Source: Hypericum androsaemum (taxonomy: Eukaryota; Streptophyta; Magnoliopsida; Malpighiales; Hypericaceae). Taken from it: a stretch of DNA of 64,000 nt. The position numbers and the translations under genes are program-made. The notes under the pieces were generated by a model. It saw nothing but the letters and a program-made list of their open reading frames with translations. It was not told the origin of the DNA and searched no databases. This document shows positions 1 through 11,394 of this stretch, in pieces (within the stretch, counting starts at the first letter, position 1; each line of letters begins with the position of its first letter). The stretch lies in assembly GCA_963995505.1 (NCBI GenBank), contig OZ023193.1, positions 4,610,521 to 4,674,520 on the forward strand, in the 5' to 3' direction.

Positions 1-1
1 A

Positions 2-2437
2 GACCTGCGCTCGGGATATCATCAATTAAAGATTAGAGATGGAGATGTGCATTTGACAGCATTTCGCACTAGATATGGACATTACGAGTTCCTGGTGATG
101 CCCTTTGGATTGACGAATGCACCGGCGATATTCATGGATTTGATGAATCGGACCTTCCGACCGTACTTGGATAAATGTGTGGTGGTATTTATTGATGACA
201 TCCTAGTGTATTCGCCAAGTAAGGAGGAACATGAGGAGCATTTAAGGATGGTCCTACAAATATTACGGAAGGGACAATTATACGCCAAGTTGAAGAAGTG
301 TGAATTCTGGCTCGAAAAAGTTGCCTTCCTTGGACACGTTATATCTAAAGAAGGAGTATCAGTAGACCCCAGCAAGATTGAGACGGTTGTAGGATGGCAG
401 CCACCAAGTACCGTGTCAGAAGTGCGCAGTTTCTTGGGTTTGGCAGGCTACTACCGACGCTTTGTGGAAGGATTCTCCAAGATAGCCATGCCATTAACCC
501 GGTTAACCCAAAAGGGAGTAAAGTTTATATGGAGCGAAGAGTGCAAGCAAAGCTTTCAGGAACTGAAAAAGAGATTGGTAACAGCCCCCATACTGGCACA
601 GCCCAGTGAAGGGAAAGATTATGTTGTCTACAGTGATGCATCAAGAAATGGGTTGGGTTGCGTACTTATGCAGGAGGATAAAGTGATCGCTTATGCATCA
701 AGAAAACTTAAGCCTTACGAAAGGAACTACCCTACTCATGACCTGGAGCTAGCAGTAGTGGTTCACGCGCTAAAAGTATGGAGACATTATCTATATGGGG
801 TTCGCTGTGAGATGTACACGGATCACAAAAGCCTCAAATATATCTTCACACAGAAGGAACTGAATATGAGGCAACGAAGGTGGCTAGAATTGATTAAAGA
901 TTATGATATTGGGATTCACTACCACCCAGGAAAGGCTAATGTAGTAGCGGACGCTCTAAGCAGGAAAGACCAAGTTGGGAACGAGCTTACAACACAAGAA
1001 GGATTGTTACGACAGTTGAAAAGTCTGGGGCTTGAAGACTCTAAATACACGGTCGGCTTAGTGGCAAGCATGGAGCTAGAGCCTACATTGCGAACCCAAT
1101 TAGGTAAGGGACAACGCAGTGATGCAACCCTCACAGCTCTCAGACGGCAGGTTGAACGAGGGGAGCTAGCAGACTTCCACATTGGGGCTGATGACTACCT
1201 ATACTACCAGAACAGAATATGTGTGCCAGCAGCCAAGGAACTGAAGAATAAAGTACTAGAAGAGGCCCATACTGCCCGCTATGCAGGACATCCGGGAGGG
1301 ACCAAAATGTATCAGGATCTTAAACTTGATTTTTGGTGGTCTGGCATGAAGAAAGAGATAGCCGACTTTGTAGCCAGCTGTATGGTATGTCAACTAGTTA
1401 AGGCAGAACACCAGAGACCAGCCGGCCCCCTACAGCCATTAAAGATTCCGGAGTGGAAGTGGGAGAAGATTATAATGGATTTTGTGACGGGACTTCCGAG
1501 GAACCTTCAAGGCAAAGATGCAGTATGGGTAGTAGTAGACCGCCTCACCAAGACAGCTCACTTCTTAGCATATAAGACAGGTATGTCTATCGAGCAAATG
1601 GCAGAACTGTACATAAGGGAGATAGTGAGGCTGCACGGAGTTCCGGTGAGCATCACTTCAGATAGAGACACCAGATTCTTGTCCAAGTTTTGGAGCAGCA
1701 TACAGAAGTCATTGGGGACAAAATTACAATTCAGCACAGCATTCCACCCGCAGACAGATGGACAATCTGAACGGACCATACAGACTCTAGAAGATTTGCT
1801 GAGGGCTTGTGTGTTAGATTTCGGAGGGAACTGGGAGGGACATCTGCCATTAGTAGAATTCGCCTATAATAATAGCTTCCAGGCGAGTATAGGAATGGCT
1901 CCATACGAGGCACTGTATGGCAGGAAGTGCAGGTCGCCCATCAGCTGGAATGAGATAGGAGAGAAGAAAATTCTTGGACCGGATATGTTCAGGGAGTTGA
2001 CTGAAAAGGTACCAATAATACGAAGTCGAATCCAAGCGGCTCAGGATCGACAGAAAAAGTTTGCAGACCAGCACCGGAGGGAAGTAGAATTTGAAGTTGG
2101 AGATCACGTGTTCTTGAAGGTATCACCTACCAAGGGGATTCGAAGGTTTGGAGTTAAGGGGAAACTGAGTCCGCGATATATTGGACCATTTGATGTGATC
2201 CAATGGATAGGGGAGTTAGCTTACCAGTTGGCCTTACCTCCGAGCTTAGCTGGAGTACATGATGTATTCCATGTATCTATGTTACGGAAATATATCCCAA
2301 GGGAAGGACAAGTAGTACAAGATGTTCCAACGGAGATCCGTTCGGACGTAAGCTATGAAGAGGTACCTCTGAGAATTGTTGATACTAAACTTCAACAGCT
2401 TCGCAAGAGGACGATCGAATATGTCAAAGTACAATAG
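2..2437 (+). CDS. Ty3/gypsy Pol polyprotein, 5'-partial (RT, RNase H, integrase)
   Basis: The reading frame is already open at base 2 with the RT motif [11 protein letters not shown]. It continues through the RT catalytic FIDDILVYS and the RNase H motif [10 protein letters not shown]. The integrase zinc finger (H-x-H with CMVCQ) follows, then an integrase core with D in IIMDFVTG, D in TSDRDTRF and E in [11 protein letters not shown]. The C-terminal part has the usual integrase C-domain wording ([13 protein letters not shown]) and [12 protein letters not shown]. Translation stops at TAG 2435-2437, inside what should be a chromodomain. The same frame then continues with chromodomain-like residues (EATWEL, EKYPHIFE) to a natural stop at 2573-2575, next to the polypurine tract. 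The TAG therefore looks like a single TGG to TAG nonsense change. The protein would copy and integrate the element's RNA as cDNA. Confidence 0.93.
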   Translation, partial: DLRSGYHQLKIRDGDVHLTAFRTRYGHYEFLVMPFGLTNAPAIFMDLMNRTFRPYLDKCVVVFIDDILVYSPSKEEHEEHLRMVLQILRKGQLYAKLKKCEFWLEKVAFLGHVISKEGVSVDPSKIETVVGWQPPSTVSEVRSFLGLAGYYRRFVEGFSKIAMPLTRLTQKGVKFIWSEECKQSFQELKKRLVTAPILAQPSEGKDYVVYSDASRNGLGCVLMQEDKVIAYASRKLKPYERNYPTHDLELAVVVHALKVWRHYLYGVRCEMYTDHKSLKYIFTQKELNMRQRRWLELIKDYDIGIHYHPGKANVVADALSRKDQVGNELTTQEGLLRQLKSLGLEDSKYTVGLVASMELEPTLRTQLGKGQRSDATLTALRRQVERGELADFHIGADDYLYYQNRICVPAAKELKNKVLEEAHTARYAGHPGGTKMYQDLKLDFWWSGMKKEIADFVASCMVCQLVKAEHQRPAGPLQPLKIPEWKWEKIIMDFVTGLPRNLQGKDAVWVVVDRLTKTAHFLAYKTGMSIEQMAELYIREIVRLHGVPVSITSDRDTRFLSKFWSSIQKSLGTKLQFSTAFHPQTDGQSERTIQTLEDLLRACVLDFGGNWEGHLPLVEFAYNNSFQASIGMAPYEALYGRKCRSPISWNEIGEKKILGPDMFRELTEKVPIIRSRIQAAQDRQKKFADQHRREVEFEVGDHVFLKVSPTKGIRRFGVKGKLSPRYIGPFDVIQWIGELAYQLALPPSLAGVHDVFHVSMLRKYIPREGQVVQDVPTEIRSDVSYEEVPLRIVDTKLQQLRKRTIEYVKVQ

Positions 2438-2570
2438 AGTAATCACACGGAGAGGGAAGCCACCTGGGAGTTGAGCTCGGAAATGAAGGAGAAGTACCCT
2501 CACATCTTTGAAGACACACGTAAGTTCACAAGTAAGTTTGAGGACAAACTTCATTTTAAGGGGGGAAGAA

Positions 2571-3825
2571 TGTAAGAATTGAGAAACTAAAGTGATAATC
2601 TCCTAAAGTTAAAGAGAGCAAAACATAATTTGCCACAAAGCCTAGCTGTGCTAGGGTTTTTAGCCCGAAAACTATGTTAAATAGGCCCCTAGGCCGTCCA
2701 TTTTACCACAGAAATAATAGCCACGAAATTCTTCTCTCTGTGAAGGTGAGGAGCGAAATCGGACTCGGGAGGAGGGGCTAGGAGACGACGAGGTCTTCCG
2801 AGAATCACCGTACGAGAGGGGTAAGCTCCTGACCCTATTTTTCTTATTGGAATAGAGTAACTTCCGCCCAAAGTCACGTGTTCTGTCTTCCAAAAAGGTG
2901 AAGAGGATGAACTTACTGAGTCTCGGGAGGATCGTGGGAGGGTTAAGAACCTAGGAGCAACGTCAGGTAAGTGAAAGTCTTAGATCGAGGATTTTAGGAT
3001 TCTGAACACATATGGCTAAATTTAGGTTTCTGATTTAATCTGATTGATCTCGGTCCGGATCTAAAATTTTGTGATGCATGGGAAACCGATTTGATCCTGT
3101 TTTGTGTACGAATTTGATAAGTTGAGTATGTATACGCTTATGGATCTGACCTCGTCTGTTTATTTATGATTCTGTACAGATTTGAGTATAAGTTTCGATG
3201 TGAATATGTGAATATGTGAATATGCTGGTCATGTTCTGTTCAGTCATGCGAGATTATTTCTGTACCTTTTGGGCCCTATAGTTCGTACGCATCGCTTTAA
3301 AGGGGTACCGGGTAACCCTAGGTGCGTGTGATCAAATGGATAGGGAGTGCAGAAATTATCTGGTCTCGTGGGGATACCCTTCTGTCTTTTGGGCCCATAC
3401 GCGGGAACGGAGGGGTACTTTCTGGGCCCCCGAGAATCCCGTCATGAATATGTTCGACTCCGGAGTCTATGTGTGTTAGTCGGTTAAGGGACCTTCTGTG
3501 ATTATGCTCGTATATTTAATTTTGTTGTGAATATATTTGTACTTGTTCCACTTACTGAGTTAATCAACTCATGTTAGTCGTATGTGTTTCAGATGGTTCA
3601 GCTAAGGTTCGGGATCGGGAGTAAAGGGTTCGGCTTGCATGCATCATCACTGCTTTCTTGAAAAATAAGGGCGGTTGTTTTTCCGACTGCGAGTTTTTGG
3701 ATTTGATGACAATTGTTCATTTTCCTATTTACTAAAAAGTTGGATTTTTATTTGTAATAAAGCCTGATGCCTAGCGGGGTGTTTTAATCCTCGGGCATTG
3801 TCACTTCTATTTTTTAGTCGTGACA
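2571..3825 (+). repeat. 3' LTR of the gypsy element
   Basis: The LTR is bounded by TGTAAGAATT directly after a G-rich polypurine tract and by GTGACA at 3825, so both TG...CA ends and the short inverted TGT/ACA are present. It is 1,255 bp long. It holds no ORF worth calling. The sequence switches abruptly to copia gag on the other strand after 3825, which fixes the right boundary. The partner LTR is outside the window, so age cannot be estimated. Confidence 0.85.
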
Positions 3826-5087
3826 CTATAGGTGTTCCTAGCATTCCTTTCACCCTTCATCACCACCACAGCATCCTTCTCCACCTCCATTAGTCCGCCT
3901 ACAACATTATAGTTGTACCCACTATAATCCAAGGCTCCTAACGAGATCAAATTCCTCTCCAACTTCGGAACATGCCTAACCCCACACAATTTTCTCTCAA
4001 CACCATCCCACATCTTGATTTGGATATCACCTATGCCAGCAATTCTGCAAGTAGAACCATCACCCATAGTCACCATACCTGAATCAACGAACTAGTAGGT
4101 GTCGAACCACCCTCTCTTGGGCGTCATGTGGAAAGAGCAAGCGCTATCCAAAATCCAGGAATCAGAATGCTTTGGACTTGACAAAACAGAAAGAAGATCA
4201 CCATCTGACCCGTCCGAATGTGAGGTCACATTCACGGAACCTGATCCTTTTTTCTCGCAATTCCGAGTTCTTTTTGGACAATCTTTCTTCACGTGCCCTT
4301 TTTCTCCGCACTCAAAGTAATTTTTCTTGAACCTCCTTGACCACGACTTGGATCCCTTCCTGTCTTTTGCCCCACTACGATCACCATGGCTACCCCTCAC
4401 AACTAGCCCTTCCGCTTGTTCATCACCAATTTTCCTTGACCACGACTTGGATCCCTTCCTGTCTTTTGCCCCACTACGATCACCATGGCTACCCCTCACA
4501 ACTAGCCCTTCCGCTTGTTCATCACCAATTTTCCTTCTTTGATGAAACCCTAGCAGTGCACTTGTGATATCTTCCAACACCAGGGACTCCTTCTCCCAAG
4601 TTAGAGTTGTAACCAAATTTTCATAGGAGCGAGGTAAAGAATTCAGCAGCAACAATGCCTTGTCTTCTTCCTCTAACTTCACATCAACCTTTCTCAAGTC
4701 GCTCACAAGTTGACTGAAACCATTAATGTGTTGGCTCAAATCCGAGCCCTCCTTCATCTTGAGCCTGTACAATCTTTGCTTAAGATAAAGCTTGTTCGAC
4801 AAAGACTCAGACATATACCTTGCCTCCAATTTCTTCCATACCTCAGTTGGTGACTCCTCATCCATGATGAGATACATCACATCATCCGCCAAGCACAAGC
4901 GAATTGTCGCCACCGCCTTGGCCCCCATCTCCTTCCACTCTTGCTCCTCCATCTTCTCGGGCTTCTTCTCCGAGAGCGTGATGACTATCCCTTGTTGCAC
5001 GAGGAGATCCTTGACACGCCTTTACCATAACCCAAAATTCGAAGAACCATCGAACTTCACAAGAGTAAACTTCGCGCCGTCCGTCAT
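3826..5087 (-). pseudogene. Copia Gag and protease start, with two in-frame stops
   Basis: The natural start is ATG 5087-5085 (MTDGAKFTLVKFDG). A TAA at 22 codons and a TAG at 4094-4092 interrupt one otherwise continuous frame. The UBN2-type gag region (DVMYLIMDEESPTEVWKKLE, LYLKQRLYRLKM, LLNSLPRSYENLVTTL) leads into a CCHC zinc knuckle (CGEKGHVKKDC). The protease start WILDSACSFHM follows, where the catalytic DSG is DSA. After the TAG the frame continues with the region before the integrase (GVRHVPKLERNLISLGALD) until the gypsy element cuts in at 3826. A 99-bp in-frame duplication precedes the zinc knuckle. The gene belongs to the copia gag-pol family and is clearly non-functional here. Confidence 0.88.
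4334..4536 (-). repeat. 99-bp tandem duplication inside copia gag
   Basis: Two adjacent, apparently identical 99-bp units begin at 4334 and 4433. Each encodes the same 33 residues (starting RKIGDEQAEGL on the minus strand), so the duplication preserves frame. Identity between the units suggests that it is recent relative to the stop codons, or kept in a copied lineage. Confidence 0.9.
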
Positions 5088-5114
5088 CCTCCAACCCAAG
5101 CTCTTGATACCAAT

Positions 5115-5404
5115 TGTTAGGAATTCAGCAACTAGAGAACAAGATCGCACAAAGAACACGGAATAAGAGAATTACGTGGTTCGGCCTAATGCCTACATCC
5201 ACGGGGAGAAAGGAGAACTTTTATTGATGGATCCGAGTCACAAAGCTATACAAAACCTTAGGGTAACATGTCTTTATATAGAGGCAAACCCTTGTACATC
5301 AAGTAAGCTATCTAGGTCAAATTAGGAGTCCAAAAGCTAGTCCAAATAGAATAGGAAACAAGTCCACAAATCATTTTCTCTTTAATTTCTCGACATCTCC
5401 AACA
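5115..5404 (-). repeat. 5' LTR of the interrupted copia element
   Basis: On the minus strand the LTR begins TGTTGGAGATGTCG and ends TTCCTAACA, followed by two bases and the primer-binding site. A TATA box (CTATATAAAG on the minus strand, near 5282-5272) lies about 120 bp inside, as expected for the U3/R promoter. Length is 290 bp. Confidence 0.82.
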
Positions 5405-5982
5405 GACACTTTTCAGATCTTACAACACTCTTTTTTTCTTTCTTTCTGAAAACGATTTCGAAGGTAGTGTTTTGTCGAAGGTGGTAAAGTTTTCTGCAAG
5501 TTGTGCCGCCTGAACTTGTATCAAGTGGAGAAGACAATGTTAATTAATTAACTTGTTACCATAATCTAAGCATAATTTCCAATTCAACTTTTTTTTAACA
5601 TTGTAAAATTATCTAATAGTTAATTTTCTAAGTTGCATATATTGGAAATCAATGTCACTTCCCGAGTTGCATATATTGAACATTAATGTCTCATTTGCTC
5701 TACTTGATGACATAATTAAATAATAATATGACTAATAATGTGAATAATAATATGACTAAGTATGACTAATATAGCTATTTAGTAAAGTTTGATAGAGAAT
5801 TTATATAGATCAAATTATCAATATAAAGAAGTAGAGAATTGAGATTTGATTGTGTAAATTTTGAAGAATGGAAGGGAGTATTTATAGTGTTTTTAAATAA
5901 ATTTGATTTTATAAAAAACCAAAACAAGTAAAACCGTGGGCCCCATCCCACCCGAGAAGAAATTTGACACCTTGGCCGACTA

Positions 5983-6361
5983 GGGAGCGAATTTGGTCCT
6001 GGAAGGCCAAATCTAACCAGGACCGTCTTGGACGATTCAATGGTTGATTTAGTTATGATTCAATGGTTCACTTAATTATGATTCAATGGTCTACCTAGTT
6101 ATGATTCAATGGTCCATTTTTTCCCGTCCCGAATAAATCGGGGTCCGTCCCAGTTACGATTCAATAGTTTACTCAGTTACGATTCAATGGTTTACTCAGT
6201 TACGATTCAATGGTTTACCCAGTTATGATTCAATGGTTGTGGACTTTTTTTATTTTGCACCCCCGTATTTTTGCATTTTTGCAAAATAGTCCCCGCGTGT
6301 CCTTCAATAAAAATCCTCCAGCACCGTGCTGGATTTGGCCTCCAGGACCAAATCCGGTCCC
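5983..6361. mobile_element. MULE-type MITE with 9-bp target duplication, copy 1
   Basis: The ends are inverted copies: GGGAGCGAATTTGGTCCTGG at the left and the complement of GGGACCGGATTTGGTCCTGG at the right, about 30 bp of near match. The flanks are GGCCGACTA (5974-5982) and GGCCGACTG (6362-6370), a 9-bp target duplication with one mismatch, which points to the Mutator superfamily. Inside are six or seven degenerate ~22-bp repeats around TTACGATTCAATGGTTTACT. There is no coding capacity. A related copy is at 52573-52958. Confidence 0.75.
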
Positions 6362-7363
6362 GGCCGACTGACGCTAACCATCATGATTCCCGGAGATGGG
6401 ACTTAACAGGGCACAAGAAACGAGACGGGGGCATTGAAATTTCAATTTTCGTGTTTTCGCCATTCAATTTTTTTTACATGTTACGGTCGAATCGAATTCA
6501 AATAGAATTAGCAAGTTTGAAAAATTTTAGAAATCTTGAACCGTATTCAGTTCATTGTTAGATAAATTAGAATCGAATTGAATCGAATTGCGAATCGAGT
6601 TCTAACAATAATCAGATCTAGGTATAAACTAGGAACTTTAATTTTAAATTTTACGAATGTAAAAACTTAATTAATTATGAATATCTCTCAGAGAAAATAG
6701 GCGTAGGTTGACTTTTTTAATTATGTACGGTTTCCTACCGAAGTTGACTTTCCATGATTTCATTAAGCTCCTTTCGAAATGATTTCATTAAGCTCCTGCG
6801 GATACAACGTGCAGGTATAAAAATTACAATAATTAGATCTGTAAAAATTTAATAAAATATAAGAGAAAGAAATAAGGATCTTGTGAAACTTGCCATGCAT
6901 TTAAGAACTATTAAAATTTGAAGCATGAAATATATTAAGTCATAACTCTTAAAAAAATATATGAAATCATATTTATTGTATAGGATACTCTCGTATTCAT
7001 ACTCAAATACTATCAAACTTTATTAGGATATAGTTTTTCAAATGATATACGATACATACGTATTGTTCCGATTTGATATTTCATTCAAGAAGTCAATTAT
7101 CTCATCAATTGGACAAGTTAATTAATTAATAAGAATAATGTGGAATGGGCAGAGCGTTGACTCAATTGCGAAAATAATGTGGAATGGGCAGAGCGTTAAC
7201 TCAATTGCGGTACAGGCGGTTCTTGTCACCATTCACCAAATCCTAGTTTCTTTCGCTTTAGTTTGTCTTTCTTATTGCAGGTGTAAGGATGGCAATTATA
7301 CTTGGATTTTGAAGTTATATCTGAAATCAGATTCGAAAGATTCAAGATCGGTTGCTTTTGATA

Positions 7364-7691
7364 GGGTCTAGACTAGTAGTGGATGTGGATTGGGTCCGGA
7401 GTGAAGTGAACATTCCAGGCTGTTTCGACTGAAGGACCAATAATGACATGCCCTGATTCTAACAATGGCATCCCGCGATTACGACACTGGCATTCTCAGT
7501 TATTGATAATGGCTTGCATGTTACGACAATGACATGCCCAGTTATCGATAATGGTATGTCGGTGATCCCCTGCCGCACGCACGGACTTTTTTACTTTTGT
7601 CCCTGTATTTTAACTTTTTGCAAAAAAGCCCCCGCGTGTCTTTCATTCCAAACGATTCGGAATGGACCCAATCCAAACTCGGTCTAGACCC
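7364..7691. mobile_element. Diverged TIR element related to the MULE-type MITE
   Basis: Both ends carry GGGTCTAGAC and then GGATTGGGTCC in inverted orientation, giving a 328-bp element. The right half shares its layout with the 5983 and 52573 elements (ACTTTTTTAC..., then CCCCGCGTGTCTTTCA). The core has its own short repeats around GGCATGCCCAGTTATCGATAATGG-like wording. I see no clean target duplication, so the exact ends are less certain. Confidence 0.55.
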
Positions 7692-8593
7692 AAATCTTTA
7701 TTTTTTTTAAATAAGAACATGAATATGTATCTATATATCTTATCCAAATTTTTAAGAGGTATATATATATATTAACGCAAGCGGCACCGAGACGAGATCT
7801 TGTCAACTACTGTCCAAGATGTATTCTCGTGGTCATTAAATATCTTGGTTATTATTTCTCAAAAAAAATATCTTGGTTATTAACCAGTAAACTTTGAATC
7901 CGTTGAATATGTAACCATTAAAAACATTGGTGAAGTTACTGCCTCTTAAAAGACTATATATGTTGTAGGTTATTTCTATTTTAAGTTGTTGTTTCTATTT
8001 CAAGTGGTTGATATTTAGTGATTATGTGATGTTGGTTCTCGCTTATATAATTTATTTACATAAGGTTTAGATGGACGAAAGTAGTTCCAACCGTCTTTCT
8101 TATCGAAGACTCTAGTAATCAGTCTCATGTCAGCTGCAGTTCAGTCTACACTTTTTTTTGGTCTGGATTCAGTCTACACTTTGATGGAGCTTACTTGTTT
8201 AATTTCTGAATCTAAGTGGGACAGCTGCAGAAATATACAGGGAGAGATTATGAAGTGTCTGCAGAATGTAGAATATTTTGTCATGTCTGCATTTTCAGTT
8301 CAGAAAACGAATCCGACAGAACCAAGAAACAGGTAGGCACCAGAAATCAATTGCCAAAAAGAGCACCAAAAGACAATCAAGAAGCACATTCAGGGTCACT
8401 CTGCAAATTTAGAGGGAAGGAGGTACAATACTCTTGCTCATTCAAAGTATATATATATACACTACAGGTATATGTAATGTATATAGGGTCAACGGCTGTA
8501 AATTTGATGCGGTTAAGCAGTAAATTTCAGAAACATAAAGCAGTAACAACAAGCAGTTGAACTCATCAGAAAACCTTATAGATGGAACTTGTC

Positions 8594-10385
8594 TTAAGCT
8601 TGCCTCCCTATGTATCTTCGATTTTTGATGTCATCTTGTCTGCCTAACGGGACTGGAGGATAAAGATCGCAGCTTAGACTATACGAAGGATTGGAACCGG
8701 TGGCGCTATTTGTATCACCACCACAGAGCTCCACTGATCTTGTGTGAAGCTGATCATCCATCAGATGCCTGTGCATTTTGTGTGTAGAGTACCAGCTAGC
8801 TTTCTGCTGCTTCGCCTTGATCGACTCTGTGGGATTCATGTAGCTCGGTTTCCTGTTATAGTTCTCTTCCGCTGCTTTGTCCGTGGACAGCGTGTTGCCT
8901 GATAATGGAATTGGGGAGGCAGAGGAGGATGAGGTCGAGGCAGAGCTTTCGTCAGGGAAGGTTTCAGAACTCGGGCCAGAATATGATTGCAGCACATCGC
9001 TGGCAGCAGGAGGTCTTGCAACTACCTTGGCGGTGGCACCGTTCTTTCTTACTTTCACTGCATCGTGCTTGGCCGTATCCGAGTAGAATGCAGCAGTGCT
9101 ATCTTCACTCTTCCTCAAAAATGTAGTCTCTGACGAAATTTTATTCAGTTGGGAATTAATCGTGTTTCCAGGGCTGTTCTCCCATGGCTTGTTAGCCATC
9201 CACCTATCTAGCCAAGTCCAACTAGCGGTGCTGCTATCCGGCCTTTGATGCTTCAAAGGCGGGGGAGCGGCCTTGTTCGTCCTTCTCAAAGGGCTCGGGC
9301 ATGCTCTTGCGCGCTGCAAGTAACCAACGAGACTAAGCTGAGCAGTATGAAATACAAGCTGCACACTTCCAAGATTTTGCTAATGACAGTTGCATGAAGC
9401 TGAAGAACTTAAGGTTAATTACCTGTTGAGACAGTGCATAAGCAAGTGCTCTCTCCCTTTTCATCGCTCCTTCTCGCCTCATCTGCATCTTTGCTCTTGC
9501 TTCATCCGCAGTTCCTGGACTATCACACCAGCCTTGCTGAAATTTCCATGGCAAAACAAGTAACCAAATCATCAGACTTGAAGTCGCACGCAGGAGACAC
9601 ATATAACAGCTTCACGTACCTCAACCTGCTCTGAAGGATCCGTGGAGTCGCAGTACTCATCCGACATATTCTGCCCTTCGGGAGACATCCTCGCGGTTCG
9701 AGCTCTAACTCGAGCTTGAACCCTGACAAGAGCTTGCATACACCTCAGCGTCACAGCGGCTTGCTTCCTCACCTGCTGGCCGCGGAATATTGCTTGAATC
9801 CTCACCACTGCTCTCAAGGCCCGAAACGCCCTTCTCGCCTGCGAAGAATCACGAAAACCCGGAAAGCCATTAACTTGACACAGCTATTTTGTAAAGACAG
9901 CATCTTTGGCCTCCTAATCATAACTAACCATCAACCAAGTTCACTATTTTCTCAATATAAAGCATAAACCCTTTACCAGAAGGCCACGAAAGGCTGCCTG
10001 GATCCGAATGGCAGCCCACTCCTGCCTGATCATCCGGAAGTCTCTTGGCATAGCCCTCGCGAGGGTGGCTATTGCCGCGGCAAAGGAGTCGTCCCCTATG
10101 GACGAAGAGTCCCACGAACGCTCCAACCCCGCCCCACACACCCCCTTCGATCTGGAGTTAGGTACCCCATCGGACGAGCTCCTCCACAGCTTCCACTTCT
10201 TCTTGTTGCTCCCAACTCTGTTCTCCTCGCTCTGTTTCCCCCAAACACCAAAACAAAAAAAATCAATACAATGAACGAAAAGACTTTGAATTTTTCGGTT
10301 AAAAGGATCTCACTTGGTCAGTGATCGTTAAAGGTGGCTTCTTGATGCTGATCAGTGACTTTAGCCACTTCCCTGAACCACCCAT
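8594..10385 (-). CDS. IQ-domain (IQD) calmodulin-binding protein, five exons
   Basis: Coding exons in order on the minus strand: 10385-10314, 10231-9977, 9838-9620, 9536-9423 and 9313-8594. All have GT-AG borders and all introns are phase 0, giving 459 aa. The start [16 protein letters not shown] is the classic IQD N-terminus. The IQ67 region (residues about 95-162) contains [30 protein letters not shown] and [16 protein letters not shown], with the family's conserved intron inside the first IQ motif. Downstream are WLDRWM (about 254-259) and a YMNPTES motif (about 378-384) typical of the C-terminal DUF4005 region. IQD proteins bind calmodulin and scaffold microtubule or plasma-membrane complexes; the Lys/Arg-rich ends suggest microtubule or nuclear contact, which is inference. 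The gene looks intact. Confidence 0.93.
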
Positions 10386-11394
10386 TTCCCTTCTCCTCTG
10401 AAGCTCTCAGTCGTTAGATGACAAAAGGAAGATCCGGTTGATTTCGGGAATTGGGATTCTGTGGAATTAGATTATGGGTTGGGAATTGGTAGATATGGGG
10501 ATATTGGGAAGAGGGAGAGGTTTGAAATTTGAAAACTTGAACCAAGGGGGAAATGTCTCAACGGTCTTTTCCTGTCTTGTCCTTTTCGGGTTCTTGGGCC
10601 TTTTTTGCTCTTTTTTATTCATAGTCTGTTGTTCTAAAAAAAATAGTCGAGCAATCTTACGTCATATTTATCAGCGACTGACTGTTTTAATAATGTATTT
10701 TTATTTTTAAAATTTGAAATCAAAATGAATATCTTTTTAAGAAAATACAAATATATTATCACTTAGACTAAGGTGAATAAACTTTGAACTTGGATTTCTT
10801 CTTGATGAAATAATTTTGAACATGGTTTTGTTTATAAACAAATCATTATGACATTAATTCAGCCAATAAGTCAGATGATTCGGACATTTTTTGGCGTGAC
10901 ACACTTTGAGACGCTCTCCTAGTATTAAAATGTGTGCGTGGGTGGGGATTGAAGATTCACTAAGGTGTTCAACAATCTATGTCGTGTTGTGCTAATTAAC
11001 CGTGGAAAAGGGATTTCAGTTAGCTGAGGAGTGATTTGAAATTGAAAGTAGATCTATTTTGACTTTATGATCCTCTTCTCTCCCTCGGAAAAAATCGGAC
11101 AATCTCGTAGTAAAATATTTGAATTCACTACGTTAATTTTTAGAAATTTAAAAAATACAATAGGAAAAATAATTATTTATATATTTTTTGGAAATAATTA
11201 TTTATATCTCACCCGATAATGTTTATTTTGTCGGGCTGGATCCTTGATGCAAAATTTGGGCCCTGAACCATCATCATAGCCAGGCCCATTTACTCACATC
11301 ATAGCTCTCTGCCCCCTCTCTCTCTCTCTCGGACAAGCATAAACCAATTCAAGACAATAACCCCCTTCGAACCATCATCAAGGAAGAAGCATCA
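10386..11394. other. Intergenic interval between divergent IQD and small acidic protein genes
   Basis: The left part should hold the IQD promoter and 5' UTR (minus) and the right part the promoter of the 11395 gene (plus). A CT-rich stretch (about 11310-11331) lies in the probable 5' UTR of the latter. I see no coding region or repeat structure. Confidence 0.5.

Larger units (their letters stand above)
1..3825 (+). mobile_element. Ty3/gypsy chromovirus retrotransposon, 3' part (Tekay/Del-like)
   Basis: The window opens inside an LTR retrotransposon. In order it shows the reverse transcriptase, RNase H and integrase coding region, a chromodomain-like tail, a purine-rich polypurine tract (about 2557-2570) and a 3' LTR that starts TGTAAGAATT and ends GTGACA at 3825. 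The 5' LTR, gag and protease lie to the left of the window. The next bases (CTATA, 3826-3830) are the expected position of the 5-bp target duplication, but its partner is outside the window. The element landed inside the gag-pol reading frame of a minus-strand copia element, so it is younger than that element. The Tekay/Del assignment rests on RNase H tail wording and the chromodomain-like end; superfamily level is safe, clade level is not. Confidence 0.9.
3826..5404 (-). mobile_element. Ty1/copia retrotransposon, 5' part, interrupted by the gypsy element
   Basis: Reading the minus strand there is a 290-bp 5' LTR (5404 to 5115), a primer-binding site (about 5113-5100, TGGTATCAAGAGC, the plant copia initiator-Met tRNA type), and a gag-protease frame that runs to 3826. 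There it is cut by the gypsy insertion. The rest of the element (integrase, RT, RNase H, 3' LTR) must lie on the other side of the gypsy element, left of the window. Two in-frame stops show it is dead. Confidence 0.88.
5405..8593. other. AT-rich intergenic DNA with two small TIR elements
   Basis: Beyond the two inverted-repeat elements annotated separately (5983-6361 and 7364-7691), no gene is visible. The open frames here lack family motifs. A 39-bp tandem duplication lies at about 7134-7209 (ATGTGGAATGGGCAGAGCGT twice). A short (TA)n run near 8447-8458 is close to the expected 3' end of the IQD gene. Confidence 0.6.

Noticed and set aside
6020..6240. CRISPR-like array of ~22-bp repeats
   Set aside because: Spacing is irregular, repeats are degenerate and directly adjacent, and the context is a plant MITE; no array or cas genes.
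6271..6561. 96-aa open frame
   Set aside because: It starts within the MITE and runs into AT-rich spacer; no motif, no splice partner.
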